The notes below the pieces were generated by a model. The model was not told the DNA's origin and made no database searches. It saw only the letters and a program-made list of their open reading frames with translations. Position numbers and translations under genes: made by a program. 64,000 nt of DNA from Myxococcus hansupus (lineage in GTDB: Bacteria; Myxococcota; Myxococcia; Myxococcales; Myxococcaceae): the NCBI RefSeq assembly GCF_000280925.3, contig NZ_CP012109.1, positions 1,860,001-1,924,000 on the forward strand, read 5' to 3'. Position 1 is the stretch's first letter. Every line of letters begins with the position of its first letter. Of this stretch, positions 1-8,112 are shown in pieces.

Positions 1-749
1 ACCCGTCGCTGCGCCGGCAGATGGGCATCATCTTCCAGCGCGGCAGCCTGGACGACCTGCTCACCGCGCGGGAGAACCTGCTGCTCGGGGCCCGGCTGTA
101 TGGCCTGGGCGGCGAGCGGGCGCGTGAGCGGGTGGAGGCGATGCTGTCGCTCATCGGTCTGCTGGAGCGCGGCGACGAGCGCGTGGGCACGTGGTCCGGG
201 GGCATGCGCCGCCGCCTCGAGCTGGCGCGGGCGCTGGTGCACCAGCCGCGCGTGGTGCTCATGGACGAGCCCACGCAGGGGTTGGACGAGGCGGCCTTCC
301 GCACCTTCTGGACGCACCTGAAGCGCCTGCGCGACAGCGAGGGCCTCACGGTGCTGCTCACCACGCACCGCGCGGACGAGGCGGAGGTGTGTGACCGGCT
401 GGCGGTGCTGGACGCGGGCCGGCTGGTGGCGTGTGACACGCCGCAGGCGCTGGCCTCTCGCATGGGCGGAGACATCCTCTCCGTGGAGGCCCCGGAGCCG
501 GACGCGCTGGCGGCCGAGCTGCGCGAGCGGCTGGGGCTGGACGCCAAGGTGGTGGAGGGCCGGGTGCAGGTGGAGGCCACGCAGGGCCACGCCCTGGTGC
601 CCCGGCTGGTGGAGGCCTTCCCCGCGGGGCGGCTGACCTCCGTGTCGCTGCGCCGGCCCACGCTGGCGGACGTGTTTCTCCAACTGACGGGGCGCGCGCT
701 GGGCGCGGACGTGCCCACCGCCGAGCCCGCGCCGAGGAAACGTCGATGA
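1..749 (+). CDS. ABC exporter ATP-binding protein (5' end outside window)
   Basis: ATP-hydrolysing subunit of an ABC exporter. The frame is already open at the left edge, so the N-terminus with Walker A lies outside; about 248 residues are visible. Seen are a Q-loop (GIIFQ), the ABC signature WSGGMRRR, Walker B VVLMDEP, a D-loop (GLD) and the H-loop TTH. About 120 residues follow the H-loop, the C-terminal extension typical of DrrA/NodI-type ATPases. The stop overlaps the permease start by 4 bp (ATGA), so the two are translationally coupled and probably form a two-gene efflux pump. The substrate cannot be read from sequence. Confidence 0.9.
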   Translation, partial: PSLRRQMGIIFQRGSLDDLLTARENLLLGARLYGLGGERARERVEAMLSLIGLLERGDERVGTWSGGMRRRLELARALVHQPRVVLMDEPTQGLDEAAFRTFWTHLKRLRDSEGLTVLLTTHRADEAEVCDRLAVLDAGRLVACDTPQALASRMGGDILSVEAPEPDALAAELRERLGLDAKVVEGRVQVEATQGHALVPRLVEAFPAGRLTSVSLRRPTLADVFLQLTGRALGADVPTAEPAPRKRR

Positions 750-1603
750 GCGCCGAACTGTCCGCCGCCCCTGAACCGATGAACGCCGGAGCACCGGCCG
801 TGTCGTCCGCGCCTGGGACGCTCGCGCTCCAGTGGGCGACGGTGCGCGTGCTGATGATGCGCGACATCGTGCGCTTCTTCCGCCAGCCGAGCCGGGTGGT
901 GGGCGCGCTCGCGCAGCCCATCCTCTTCTGGTTCGTCATCGGCACCGGCTTCGCGGGCTCCTTCCGCGTCGAGGGCGCGCAGGGGCTGGGCTACCAGGAG
1001 TTCTTCTTCCCGGGGGTCGTCACCATGGTGCTGCTGTTCAGCGCCATCTTCGCGACGATTACCGTCATCGAGGACCGCAAGGAGGGCTTCCTTCAGGCGG
1101 TGCTCGCGGGGCCCGGCTCACGGCTGGCGGTGGTGTTGGGCAAGGCGCTGGGCTCGTCGGCCATCGCGCTGCTCCAGGCCTCGCTGTTCCTGCTCTTCGC
1201 GCCGCTGGCGGGCGTGAGCGCGGCCACGCTCGACCTGCCGCTGCTGGTGACGGTCATGGTGCTGTCGGCCCTGGCGTTGACGGGCATGGGCATGGCGCTG
1301 GCGTGGTGGGTGCGCTCCAGCGCGGGCTACCACGCGGTGATGAGCATCGCGATGCTGCCCATGTGGGTGCTGTCGGGCGCCGTGTTTCCGCTCAAGGGCG
1401 TGGACTCCTGGCTGGCCTGGGTGATGCGGCTCAACCCGATGCGCTACTCCGTGGAAGGCGTGCGGCGGGCGCTGTACGGCGCGGAGGCGTCGGTGTCGCT
1501 GGGCGCGTCCTCGGGCCTTGCGGGTCTGGAAGTGCCGGTGCTCCTGGCCTTCGCCGCTGTGTTCGTGGGGCTGGCCGCCTTCAGCGTCAGTCGCCGCGAG
1601 TAG
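746..1603 (+). CDS. ABC-2 type transporter permease
   Basis: Inner-membrane permease partner of the preceding ATPase, 285 residues. The first ~30 residues are a soluble Ala/Pro-rich tail; then come about six hydrophobic segments in ABC-2 order (first near residues 50-70, last near 260-280), with the loop TVIEDRKEGF between segments 2 and 3 that is characteristic of the DrrB/NodJ group. The start is fixed by the 4-bp ATGA overlap with the ATPase gene. Expected role is export of a hydrophobic compound or envelope component. Confidence 0.9.
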   Translation: MSAELSAAPEPMNAGAPAVSSAPGTLALQWATVRVLMMRDIVRFFRQPSRVVGALAQPILFWFVIGTGFAGSFRVEGAQGLGYQEFFFPGVVTMVLLFSAIFATITVIEDRKEGFLQAVLAGPGSRLAVVLGKALGSSAIALLQASLFLLFAPLAGVSAATLDLPLLVTVMVLSALALTGMGMALAWWVRSSAGYHAVMSIAMLPMWVLSGAVFPLKGVDSWLAWVMRLNPMRYSVEGVRRALYGAEASVSLGASSGLAGLEVPVLLAFAAVFVGLAAFSVSRRE

Positions 1604-1704
1604 CGGAGCCGAATGCGCGGCGTCCCGGTGGGTTGGACATGCGAGGCCCCTTTCGCTACGAGGTGGGGCATACGCATCACCTGACTTTCCGAGGAGATTG
1701 CACG

Positions 1705-2532
1705 ATGACGCTGCGCACGCTCGGCCTGACGCTGCTGGGGACCGCGGGGCTGTTGACCCTTTCTGCCTGCAAGAAGGAAGAACCGGCCGCGGAGCCTCCC
1801 GCCGCCGCGCCCGCCGCGAAGAAGGAGCACGCCGCTTCGCCCATCCAGGCGCCCGAAGGTGCCGCCGCCGCGCCCGTGGCGCCCGCCGGCAAGGGCGTGG
1901 TGAAGGGCACGGTGAAGTTCACCGGCACGGTGCCCGCGGCCGCGGACCTCCCCGCGAGCAATGACCCGGCCTGTGACGGCATGGCGACGAAGGATGCGTC
2001 CCTGCTGGTGAAGGACGGCAACCTCCAGAACGTGCTGGTGCGCGTGAAGGGCAAGGTGCCCGGTGCGCCCGCCGCGCCGAGCACCCCGGTGGTGGTGGAC
2101 CAGTCGAAGTGCACCTACGTCCCACGTGTCCAGGGCGCCGTGGCGGGCCAGCAGGTGGCCTTCAAGAACAGCGACGGCACGCTGCACAACGTGCGTGGCA
2201 TCGTGGGCACCAAGCCCGCGTTCAACGTCGCGCAGCCGCCGTCCGGTGCGCCGGTGGAGCGGCCGATGCCCGCGGACGCCGACGTGCTGAAGCTCAAGTG
2301 CGACGTGCACCCGTGGATGTCGGCCTTCGTCGTCAGCAACGAGAACCCGTACTTCGTGACGACGGGCGAGGACGGCGCGTTCTCGCTTGAGGGTCTGCCC
2401 GCGGGGACGTACACGGTGGAGGCCTGGCACGAGACGCTCGGCACGAAGACGGCCGAAGTCACGGTGACGGACGACGCGCCCGCGGAGGCGGCGTTCACCT
2501 TCGTGGCAGAGGACGCGTCCGCGCAGAAGTGA
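1705..2532 (+). CDS. Exported lipoprotein with cupredoxin-like and carboxypeptidase-regulatory-like domains
   Basis: Predicted lipoprotein, 275 residues. The signal peptide ends in lipobox LSAC (Cys ~22), then a Lys/Glu/Pro/Ala-rich linker to about residue 65. The core has the KLKCDVHPWM motif (Cys and His spaced as in blue-copper/MauL-like methylamine-utilisation proteins), followed by GAFSLEGLPAGTYTV, the signature of carboxypeptidase-regulatory-like beta-sandwiches. A GAGGAG Shine-Dalgarno lies 8 nt before the ATG, which rules out the longer in-frame extension that overlaps the permease gene. Probable role is periplasmic or outer-membrane copper or electron handling; this is inferred from the motif only. 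Confidence 0.8.
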   Translation: MTLRTLGLTLLGTAGLLTLSACKKEEPAAEPPAAAPAAKKEHAASPIQAPEGAAAAPVAPAGKGVVKGTVKFTGTVPAAADLPASNDPACDGMATKDASLLVKDGNLQNVLVRVKGKVPGAPAAPSTPVVVDQSKCTYVPRVQGAVAGQQVAFKNSDGTLHNVRGIVGTKPAFNVAQPPSGAPVERPMPADADVLKLKCDVHPWMSAFVVSNENPYFVTTGEDGAFSLEGLPAGTYTVEAWHETLGTKTAEVTVTDDAPAEAAFTFVAEDASAQK

Positions 2533-2542
2533 CGTAGGGCGG

Positions 2543-2571
2543 GGCGGGTGCTCCCACGAGGAGCGCCCGCC
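2543..2571 (+). terminator. Hairpin after the lipoprotein gene
   Basis: Inverted repeat GGCGGGTGCTCC / GGAGCGCCCGCC with a 5-nt loop and one mismatch, 10 nt after the lipoprotein stop. There is no T-run, as is common in very GC-rich genomes. Confidence 0.6.
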
Positions 2572-2619
2572 GCGTCGAGGTCGCCGCGCAGGCGGAGGTC
2601 TCGCCGGTGCCTTGGGTGT

Positions 2620-2778
2620 CACGCGGCGGTGAGGCGTGTCTGTCGCGCTGGCGTGACTCGCCCGCGAGAGGCCGTGCTGCCGCTGCCCCGTGCCAGGCGG
2701 CGGTGAGGCGCGTCCACCCCGTCGACGTGGCTCGCCCACGCGAGGCCACGCCGCCGCTGTGAATCACGCGGCGGTGAG
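2620..2778. repeat. Decayed tandem repeat (period ~71-74 bp) at the kinase 3' end
   Basis: The string C-A-(C/G)-GCGGCGGTGAGG occurs at 2620, 2694 and 2765, and the DNA after the first two copies also aligns (shared GACTCGCCC/GGCTCGCCC, GAGGCC and TGCCGCTG/CGCCGCTG blocks). The third copy encodes the last residues and stop of the histidine kinase, so the other two look like degenerated duplications of the gene's tail. Confidence 0.5.
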
Positions 2779-4164
2779 GTGCTCCGGGGCGGTCGGGCCG
2801 CTCTTGCGGACGGTGAAGCCCACCCGTGCGCCGCCGCCTGGACGGTTCTCCGCGAAGACGTCCCCGCCGTGGGCACGCGCGATGCGCTGGACGAGCGCGA
2901 GGCCGAGCCCCAGCGAACCCGCTTCACGCGCCTCCGCGCCCGAGTCCTTCCGGTAGAACGGGCGGAAGATGCGCTCGTCTTCTCCCGGCTGGAGCCCTGG
3001 TCCCCGGTCATCCACGCAGAAGGCGAGGTGCTCACCGCGCTCCTGGACGCGCAGCGCCTCGGCGCCCGTGCCGTGCTTGCGCGCGTTCTCCAGGAGGTTC
3101 GCCAGCGCGCGGCCCAGCAGCGTCGCATCTCCCACGAGCCCAGCGTGCTCCGCTTCCACGTCCAGCACGGAGCCCGTCAGGCCCGCGCGCTCCAGCGCCT
3201 GGGTGGCCAGCGCCCGGGCATCGAGCACGCGCGGCGTGAGCTGCCCGAAGTCCAGCCGGGAGCTGGCCAGCAGCTCGCCCACGAGCGCGTCCAGCTCGAC
3301 GACTTCACGGTCCACCTGGTCCAGCGTCTTCGGGTTGCCGCCCCCGTCACGCAGCAGCTCCGTGAGCACGCGCAGCCGGGCCAGGGGCGTGCGCAGCTCA
3401 TGGGACACCGCGGCCAGCAGCTCGCGCTGGTCCGCCATCTGCTTCTCGATGCGCCCCGCCATGTCATTGAAGGCATCCGCCAGCACGGCGAACTCTCCGG
3501 TGACATGCGGCGCGATGTCCGCGCGCGAGTCCAGCCGGCCCGAGCCCAGGTCCAACGTGGCGCGCACCAGCTCGTCCATCGGCCGCGCGAGACGCCGCGC
3601 CAGCTTCCCCGCGGCGAGCCACAGCACCATGCACGACAGCACCAGCGGCAACACCATCTTCAACGGACTCTTGGCGCGGAAGTGGGAGTAGCACGCGCGC
3701 ACCGAACCCAGGACGGCGCCGTCCCGCATCACGGGCAGGTTGAACTCGGGTCGCCGGCAGGGCTCTTCGGTGCGCACCAGCAGGGTTCCAGTGGCGTCGT
3801 GCAGCTCCACGCCGACCTGCAGGTCCCTCGCGATGGAATCCACCAGCGCGTTGCGCCGCGCGGGCTCGTCCCAGACCTCCTCGAAGCGGTGGCTGACGAA
3901 CGTGCGCACGCGTTCGCCTTCCTGTTTCCAGGTACCTCCACCCACCAGGCTCATCACCGTGGCCACCACGGCGCCCGTGGCGAGAATGGACAGGCCGAAC
4001 CACAGAAAGAGGCGCCGGTGCAGCCGGGCGCCCACGAAGCTGCCCAGCCGCCCCATGTGCCAGTAGCCGGGCTGAGGGCGCCGGTGTCCCCAGGGGCTGC
4101 ACTCGCGCGGGTCGCCCCATGCGCCCCAGCCACCCCAGGGTCCGCCGCGTCGGCCTCGTCTCAC
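2764..4164 (-). CDS. Sensor histidine kinase (HAMP, HisKA, HATPase_c)
   Basis: Membrane sensor kinase of 466 residues. A Gly/Trp/Pro-rich N-terminal stretch is followed by a first TM helix (FLWFGLSILATGAVVATVM), a periplasmic sensor of about 100 residues, a second TM near 170-190, a HAMP linker, the H-box AAVSHELRTPLARL with His ~255, an N-box (LLENARKHG) and G-boxes (DDRGPGL, GLGLAL). The GTG start overlaps the regulator stop by 4 bp (GTGA); a later in-frame Met (MGRLGSFVG) is an alternative start that would drop ~36 residues. Together with the next three genes upstream it forms a Cpx-type envelope-stress operon. Confidence 0.92.
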   Translation of the reverse strand: MRRGRRGGPWGGWGAWGDPRECSPWGHRRPQPGYWHMGRLGSFVGARLHRRLFLWFGLSILATGAVVATVMSLVGGGTWKQEGERVRTFVSHRFEEVWDEPARRNALVDSIARDLQVGVELHDATGTLLVRTEEPCRRPEFNLPVMRDGAVLGSVRACYSHFRAKSPLKMVLPLVLSCMVLWLAAGKLARRLARPMDELVRATLDLGSGRLDSRADIAPHVTGEFAVLADAFNDMAGRIEKQMADQRELLAAVSHELRTPLARLRVLTELLRDGGGNPKTLDQVDREVVELDALVGELLASSRLDFGQLTPRVLDARALATQALERAGLTGSVLDVEAEHAGLVGDATLLGRALANLLENARKHGTGAEALRVQERGEHLAFCVDDRGPGLQPGEDERIFRPFYRKDSGAEAREAGSLGLGLALVQRIARAHGGDVFAENRPGGGARVGFTVRKSGPTAPEHLTAA

Positions 4165-4841
4165 GGGCCCTCCTTGGCGAAGACGTAGCCCACGCCGCGC
4201 ACTGTCTTGATGAGCCGGGTGCCCACGTCGCCGAGCTTCTGTCGCAGGTGAGAGATGTGTACGTCCACGGTGCGCTCGCCCACCACGGTGTCGCTGCGTC
4301 CGGCTTCTCCCAGCAACGCGTCACGGGGAATGACGCGTCCGGCCCGGCGCACCAGCGCGACGAGCAGATCGAACTCCAGGCCCGTCAGGTCCACGGGCCG
4401 GTCCTCGACGCGCACCTCGCGGCCGGCGATGTCGATGCACACGCCACCGGCCTCCAGGCGGTCCGCCACCGACGATGGCAGTGAGCGTCGGAGCACGGCC
4501 CTCAGCCGGGCGAGCAGCTCGCGCGGGCTGAAGGGCTTGGGAAGGTAGTCATCCGCGCCGATTTCCAGGCCCACCACGCGGTCGGTCTCATCGCCCTTGG
4601 CGGTGAGCATGATGACGGGGATGCGGCTCTTCGCGCGGATGCGCTTGCAGACCTCCAGGCCGTCGATGCCCGGCATCATCACGTCGAGAAGCACCGCGTC
4701 GTAGGCGCTGGCCTCCAACGCCGCGAGCCCTCGGCCGCCATCGGCGGCATGGGTGACGGAGAGTCCGTTCTGCCCGAGGTACTGCGCGAGCAGCTCGTAC
4801 ATCCGGGTGTCGTCGTCGATGAGCAGGACTCGCGTGGACAT
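4161..4841 (-). CDS. OmpR/PhoB-family response regulator
   Basis: Two-domain transcription factor, 226 residues. The receiver domain (1-120) has the acidic pair DD near residue 10, phospho-acceptor Asp ~53 in LLDVMMPG, Thr ~80 and Lys ~102 in LPKPF. The winged-helix DNA-binding domain (130-226) has LTGLEFDLL and ends with TVRGVGYVF, the usual PhoB/OmpR signature. It overlaps the kinase gene by 4 bp and lies 15 bp after the small His-rich gene, giving a kinase/regulator pair in one operon. By content it most resembles CpxR/RstA; autoregulation of the operon is likely but no box was identified. Confidence 0.94.
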   Translation of the reverse strand: MSTRVLLIDDDTRMYELLAQYLGQNGLSVTHAADGGRGLAALEASAYDAVLLDVMMPGIDGLEVCKRIRAKSRIPVIMLTAKGDETDRVVGLEIGADDYLPKPFSPRELLARLRAVLRRSLPSSVADRLEAGGVCIDIAGREVRVEDRPVDLTGLEFDLLVALVRRAGRVIPRDALLGEAGRSDTVVGERTVDVHISHLRQKLGDVGTRLIKTVRGVGYVFAKEGP

Positions 4842-4856
4842 GCACCGCTTTCTACT

Positions 4857-5090
4857 TCAGGGATGGGCGATGTGGATGGTGGGGATGGTGGTCGTCGGGG
4901 AAGCCACCCCTCGCTGGCTGGAGGCCTCCCACCGGCCGTGGGGGCCGTTGGGGCTCCGCCCCTGTTCCCAGCCGCCCTGGTGGCAATGGTGACGCATGTG
5001 GGAGCGGTGGCGAGCGACACTCGCGAAGCCGGAGGCATAACCTCCGACGGTGCCCAGGGTGAGCAGGACGATGAGCAGACGGCGGCGCAT
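4857..5090 (-). CDS. Small exported His-rich protein
   Basis: Short protein of 77 residues between the CpxP-like gene and the response regulator. It starts MRRRLLIVLLTLGTVGGYASGFASVA, a clear signal peptide, and the mature part is rich in His (HRSHMRHHCHQ) and Gly/Pro. A GAGAG Shine-Dalgarno lies just before the ATG, and it fills the operon gap (48 bp to the gene before, 15 bp to the one after). The His/Cys cluster suggests periplasmic metal binding. No family is recognised; it could be an accessory of the stress operon. Confidence 0.6.
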   Translation of the reverse strand: MRRRLLIVLLTLGTVGGYASGFASVARHRSHMRHHCHQGGWEQGRSPNGPHGRWEASSQRGVASPTTTIPTIHIAHP

Positions 5091-5138
5091 GGGGACTCTC
5101 TTTCGGGAGGGGGTTGGCGTGGAGAGGGCGGGGCGGGC

Positions 5139-5714
5139 TCAGCCCGCGCGCGAGTCATCCGCTCGCCAGCGGCCGGGGCCGTCACCCCCGTGGTCGCCGC
5201 CATGCCAGGGCGCGCCGCCGCGCCAGCCGCCGTGGCCACCGCAGCGTCGATTCCAACCACCGGGGCCACCGCGCCAGCCGTAGGCGTAGCCAGGGCCATG
5301 CTCCAGGAGGTCTGCGAGCTCGCGGCGCTGCCGTGGGTCCAGCGCCTCATGGACCTGGGCGAGCGCGCCTTGGACGGTGCGGCGCACGTTGTCGAGCGCC
5401 ACGTCGTGACGGGCGAAGAGCTCTCGCAGGGCCGCGCCGTCGAAGTGCTCACCGCGAAGCGCGGTGCCCACGGCGGTGCGGCTGGGGCCGAACTCATCGC
5501 GGGCCTTGGCGAAGGCCTCCATGACGTCGTCCGTGGCCTTGAGGAGGACCTTCTCCTGACCGGGGGAGGTGTCCAGGTGCTCGAACAACCAGCGCAGGCG
5601 GCCGCGGCCGCTCCAGCGGCTCCGACGGTGTGAAGGGTGACGCCAGTGACGTCCTCCGCGAAGGGTGTAGATGAGTCCCGCGAGGCAAGCCGTTCCGAAG
5701 AGAAACCCGAACAT
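5139..5714 (-). CDS. CpxP/Spy-like periplasmic protein (heavy-metal-sensor type)
   Basis: First gene of the envelope-stress operon, 191 residues. An N-terminal membrane anchor or signal (MFGFLFGTACLAGLIYTL) is followed by an Arg/His/Trp-rich stretch, then a helical Spy/CpxP-like core (~55-145) containing the LDPRQRRELADLL motif, which resembles the LTxxQR signature of the family, and a Gly/His/Trp-rich tail. In characterised systems such proteins inhibit the sensor kinase and bind misfolded protein or metal. The in-frame extension upstream to 6077 is rejected because it has no family-like sequence and would run into the cspA leader. Confidence 0.78.
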   Translation of the reverse strand: MFGFLFGTACLAGLIYTLRGGRHWRHPSHRRSRWSGRGRLRWLFEHLDTSPGQEKVLLKATDDVMEAFAKARDEFGPSRTAVGTALRGEHFDGAALRELFARHDVALDNVRRTVQGALAQVHEALDPRQRRELADLLEHGPGYAYGWRGGPGGWNRRCGGHGGWRGGAPWHGGDHGGDGPGRWRADDSRAG

Positions 5715-5913
5715 GGTTCCACGCTCCCAATGAGGCCGGCCCGGGTGAGGGGCTGGCGCTGTCAGTGACAACGAGCGGGAAAGTAGAGGGCGGGTATGAA
5801 GGCCGCGCCCGCGGGGGATGAAGAAGTGTGAAGGCTGTCGCGACGCAGGGCGCCAAGCGACTGAGAGGAAGCGGACGCCCGAGGGCACGAAGAGGTGCCA
5901 CTGGGGTACGAAC

Positions 5914-5973
5914 TGTCTGCTGGCGGACGGCTGTCTGCCCGAATGGCGGTTCGCGTGTAGACAGGAATGTCTG
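5914..5973. promoter_or_regulatory. TGTCTG repeat cluster upstream of the cold-shock gene
   Basis: TGTCTG occurs at 5914, 5932 and 5968 (spacings 18 and 36), and TAGACA, an inverted near-copy, lies at 5958; AGACA-ggaa-TGTCT forms a small palindrome at 5959-5972. The cluster is in the 356-bp gap between the divergent CpxP-like and cold-shock genes, 98-157 nt before the latter, so it could be an operator for either. Confidence 0.3.
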
Positions 5974-6070
5974 GCCGGATTGTCGTGGAGGGGCCGGGGC
6001 GGTGTGCGCTCCGCACAAGTCGTTCGGGCAGCCCTTGGCGGCGGCCACGAAGCAGAAAGAAGAAGGTCAC

Positions 6071-6277
6071 ATGGCAATCGGTACCGTGAAGTGGTTCAAC
6101 GACGCCAAGGGGTTCGGCTTCATCGCGCAGGACAACGGTGAGGACGTGTTTTGCCACCACACTGCCATCAACATGGATGGCTTCCGCACCCTCCAGGAGG
6201 GGCAGCAGGTGGAGTTCGAAGTGACGCGCGGCCCCAAGGGCCTGCAGGCGCAGAACGTGCGCTCCGTCGCGGGCTGA
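6071..6277 (+). CDS. Cold-shock protein (CspA family)
   Basis: Single cold-shock domain, 68 residues, the full family length. RNP1 is KGFGFI and RNP2 is DVFCHH (usually DVFVHH; Cys replaces Val). It binds single-stranded RNA/DNA and melts RNA structure. A purine-rich Shine-Dalgarno (AGAAGAAGG) precedes the ATG. The long upstream gap leaves room for the structured leader common to csp genes. An imperfect hairpin follows. Confidence 0.95.
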   Translation: MAIGTVKWFNDAKGFGFIAQDNGEDVFCHHTAINMDGFRTLQEGQQVEFEVTRGPKGLQAQNVRSVAG

Positions 6278-6310
6278 GACTCCCGCAGGTCACCTTCGAG
6301 TGTGCCCGAG

Positions 6311-6339
6311 GCCCGGTCTCCCCCAATGGGAGGCGGGGC
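6311..6339 (+). terminator. Imperfect hairpin after cold-shock gene
   Basis: GCCCGGTCTCCC / GGGAGGCGGGGC pair at 10 of 12 positions around a 5-nt loop, 33 nt after the stop and followed by TTC. Likely intrinsic terminator. Confidence 0.5.
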
Positions 6340-6468
6340 CTTCGCATGTCTGGCCTCATGTGTGCCGGGCGGGCAGCCGGCGACCGATATCCGTCGGCGA
6401 CCCGAGGCCTTCCTTACCTTCACGGCAGACGCGCGGCGCGTGCGCCGCCATCCAACGGAGGTGAAGGC

Positions 6469-6843
6469 ATGGGCGACACCAGCGTGAAGAAGGTGGAGAG
6501 TCGGCACTCTCCCAAGGGAGAGATGGGGCAGAAGTATCTGGCCTCCGGCGTCCGGCTGTCGATGCGGCTCTGGGAAGACGAGCCCCCGGGAGAAGCCGCG
6601 CCCGCCACGACGCGGGACTACGAGACAGTGGGCTTCGTACTGAAGGGCCGCGCGGAGCTGCACCTGGAGGGGCAGGTCATCCTGCTCAACCCCGGTGACT
6701 CCTGGTTGGTGCCACGGGGCTCCAGTCACACGTACAAGGTGCTGGAGACGTTCTCCGCCGTGGAGGCCACCAGTCCTCCCGCGGCTGTCCATGGCCGAGA
6801 TGAAGGCAAGGACGCCAAGAAGTCACAGCCCGCGAAGGCGTGA
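6469..6843 (+). CDS. Small cupin-domain protein
   Basis: 124-residue single-domain beta-barrel. Cupin motif 1 is degenerate (ETVGFVLKGRAEL in place of G-X5-HXH-X3,4-E-X6-G) and motif 2 is recognisable (NPGDSWLVPRGSSHTYKV) with one His, so metal binding may be weak or absent. The C-terminus is a Lys/Ala-rich tail. GGAGGTGAAGGC precedes the ATG. Function unknown; cupins of this type are often sugar or small-molecule binders. Confidence 0.75.
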   Translation: MGDTSVKKVESRHSPKGEMGQKYLASGVRLSMRLWEDEPPGEAAPATTRDYETVGFVLKGRAELHLEGQVILLNPGDSWLVPRGSSHTYKVLETFSAVEATSPPAAVHGRDEGKDAKKSQPAKA

Positions 6844-6897
6844 GACCGACACGACCAGGAAGCGGGAGTCCCGCGTTGGCGCGCAAGTGGTGCGCGC

Positions 6898-7252
6898 TCA
6901 GCGCAGCCCGCGGAGGTGCTGCGCCATGCTCGTGTCTGTCTGCTCGAGCCAGAGGATGCACGACTCAGGGTTGACTTGAATCCCCGCTTCGACGTGCTCG
7001 AGGAACACGGGAGGAACCCATGCAATGAGGTACTCCTGGGGGGCGCGTTTGCCCGTCGCTGATGGAGCGAACCGTGTCGAAGCGATCGCGCGTCACGAAG
7101 AAGTGAGGCAGCCAGGACTTCGTGCGAAGGCTCGTCGCGGGAGCCGCCGCCTTGGCCTTGGGGGCGCACCATTTCACTGTTTCAATGAGGGATTGGCGGA
7201 ACGCGTCGAGGTTCGAACTGCAGTCGGGTTCACTTCGGACAAGTCTGTCCAT
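6898..7252 (-). pseudogene. Frameshifted gene, unknown family
   Basis: A minus-strand gene in two frames. The N-terminal frame (from ATG at 7252, with GAGGG Shine-Dalgarno) reads MDRLVRSEPDCSS... to DRFDTVRSISDGQ; the C-terminal frame reads EYLIAWVPPVFLEHVEAGIQ and ends QHLRGLR at a TGA at 6898-6900. The break is at a run of six G (7038-7043): removing one base joins DGQTRP directly to QEYLIAW, giving a protein of about 117 residues. The gene lies 17 bp after the OmdA-like gene and is probably co-transcribed. It may be a true pseudogene, a phase-variable gene or a sequencing error. Family not recognised. Confidence 0.55.
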
Positions 7253-7268
7253 TCATCCCTCAAGTGGC

Positions 7269-7529
7269 TCAGTGAGGCTTTCGCCCGCCAGACCACGCCA
7301 TGTTCATGTAGCGCGTCCCTCCGGCCAGCTCCTCCAGCATCTGGTTGAGCCGCTTCAGCCGGGTGGCCTCGAGCTTGGCCCGTGCAATCCAGCCGAGATA
7401 GTCGTTCTGCTGATACGGAGGCCGCGCCTTGTACGCGTCCATGAGTCCGCGCTCGACCAGTGCCGCGCGGACCTGGGCGGGCATCGGGTTCCTGGCGCGC
7501 TTGAGCGTCGGCCGCTTAGTGGTAGCCAT
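7269..7529 (-). CDS. YdeI/OmdA-type (bacteriocin-protection) protein
   Basis: 86-residue protein. The core PPYQQNDYLGWIARAKLEATR followed by RLNQMLEEL...YMNMAW matches the C-terminal signature of the YdeI/OmpD-associated family (YQxNDYLxWI, AK..xTR). The N-terminus is Lys/Arg-rich. A full family member usually carries an additional DUF1905-like or YdhG-like part, so this is the short form. Start chosen at the ATG 8 nt after AGGA. First gene of a pair with the frameshifted gene. Confidence 0.75.
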   Translation of the reverse strand: MATTKRPTLKRARNPMPAQVRAALVERGLMDAYKARPPYQQNDYLGWIARAKLEATRLKRLNQMLEELAGGTRYMNMAWSGGRKPH

Positions 7530-7560
7530 GGTTCGTTCCTGGGGCTGTCCACTTCGTGCA

Positions 7561-8112
7561 TCACCGCGTGCCCGGCGCTGTCGCGGCAACACGCTCGAAC
7601 ATGAGCGTGGGCTGGCCCATATAGACTCCCTGCCCGGTCGGGCGGAATCCGCACTTGCTCGCAACGCGCAGGGACGCCGTGTTTTCAGGCGCAATGATGC
7701 ACGCCACGCGCTCGGGGCGGAGGTGTGCATCCGCCCAGGCGAGGGCCGCGCGCACCGCCTCCGTGGCGTACCCCTTGCCGTGAGTTCCAGACGCCAGCAC
7801 CCAACCGGCTTCGACCGCGCTGCTCAGCGGCGGTTGCATGTTCCGGTGGAAGTCGCCCAGGCCCACCTCGCCCACCAGTCGCCCCGTGCCCTTTTCGCGC
7901 ACCACCCAGAAGCCGTAGCCCAGCAGCGTCCAGTGGCCTACGTAACGCAAGAGCCGGGACCACATCTCCTCTCGGGTGGACGGCTTGCCGCTGATGAACC
8001 GGACCACGGCGGGGTCGGCCCACATCGCGAAGCAGTCCTCGAAGTCCTCCAGGCGATGGCCCTGGAGGACGAGACGCTCGGTTTCGATGAGGGGGATGTG
8101 GGTTGCCGTCAT
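7561..8112 (-). CDS. GNAT-family N-acetyltransferase
   Basis: RimJ/RimL-type acetyltransferase, 183 residues. It begins IPLIETERLVLQGH and has the acetyl-CoA loop in GWVLASGTHGKGYATEAVRA (Q/R-x-x-G-x-G/A position GTHGKG) and the C-terminal NTASLRVASKCGFRPTG typical of the subfamily (N-x-x-S-x-x-V/L-x-x-K-x-G-F). Substrate could be a small amine or a protein N-terminus. Start set at the ATG preceded by CAGGAG; the in-frame upstream extension lacks family-like sequence. Confidence 0.88.
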   Translation of the reverse strand: MTATHIPLIETERLVLQGHRLEDFEDCFAMWADPAVVRFISGKPSTREEMWSRLLRYVGHWTLLGYGFWVVREKGTGRLVGEVGLGDFHRNMQPPLSSAVEAGWVLASGTHGKGYATEAVRAALAWADAHLRPERVACIIAPENTASLRVASKCGFRPTGQGVYMGQPTLMFERVAATAPGTR

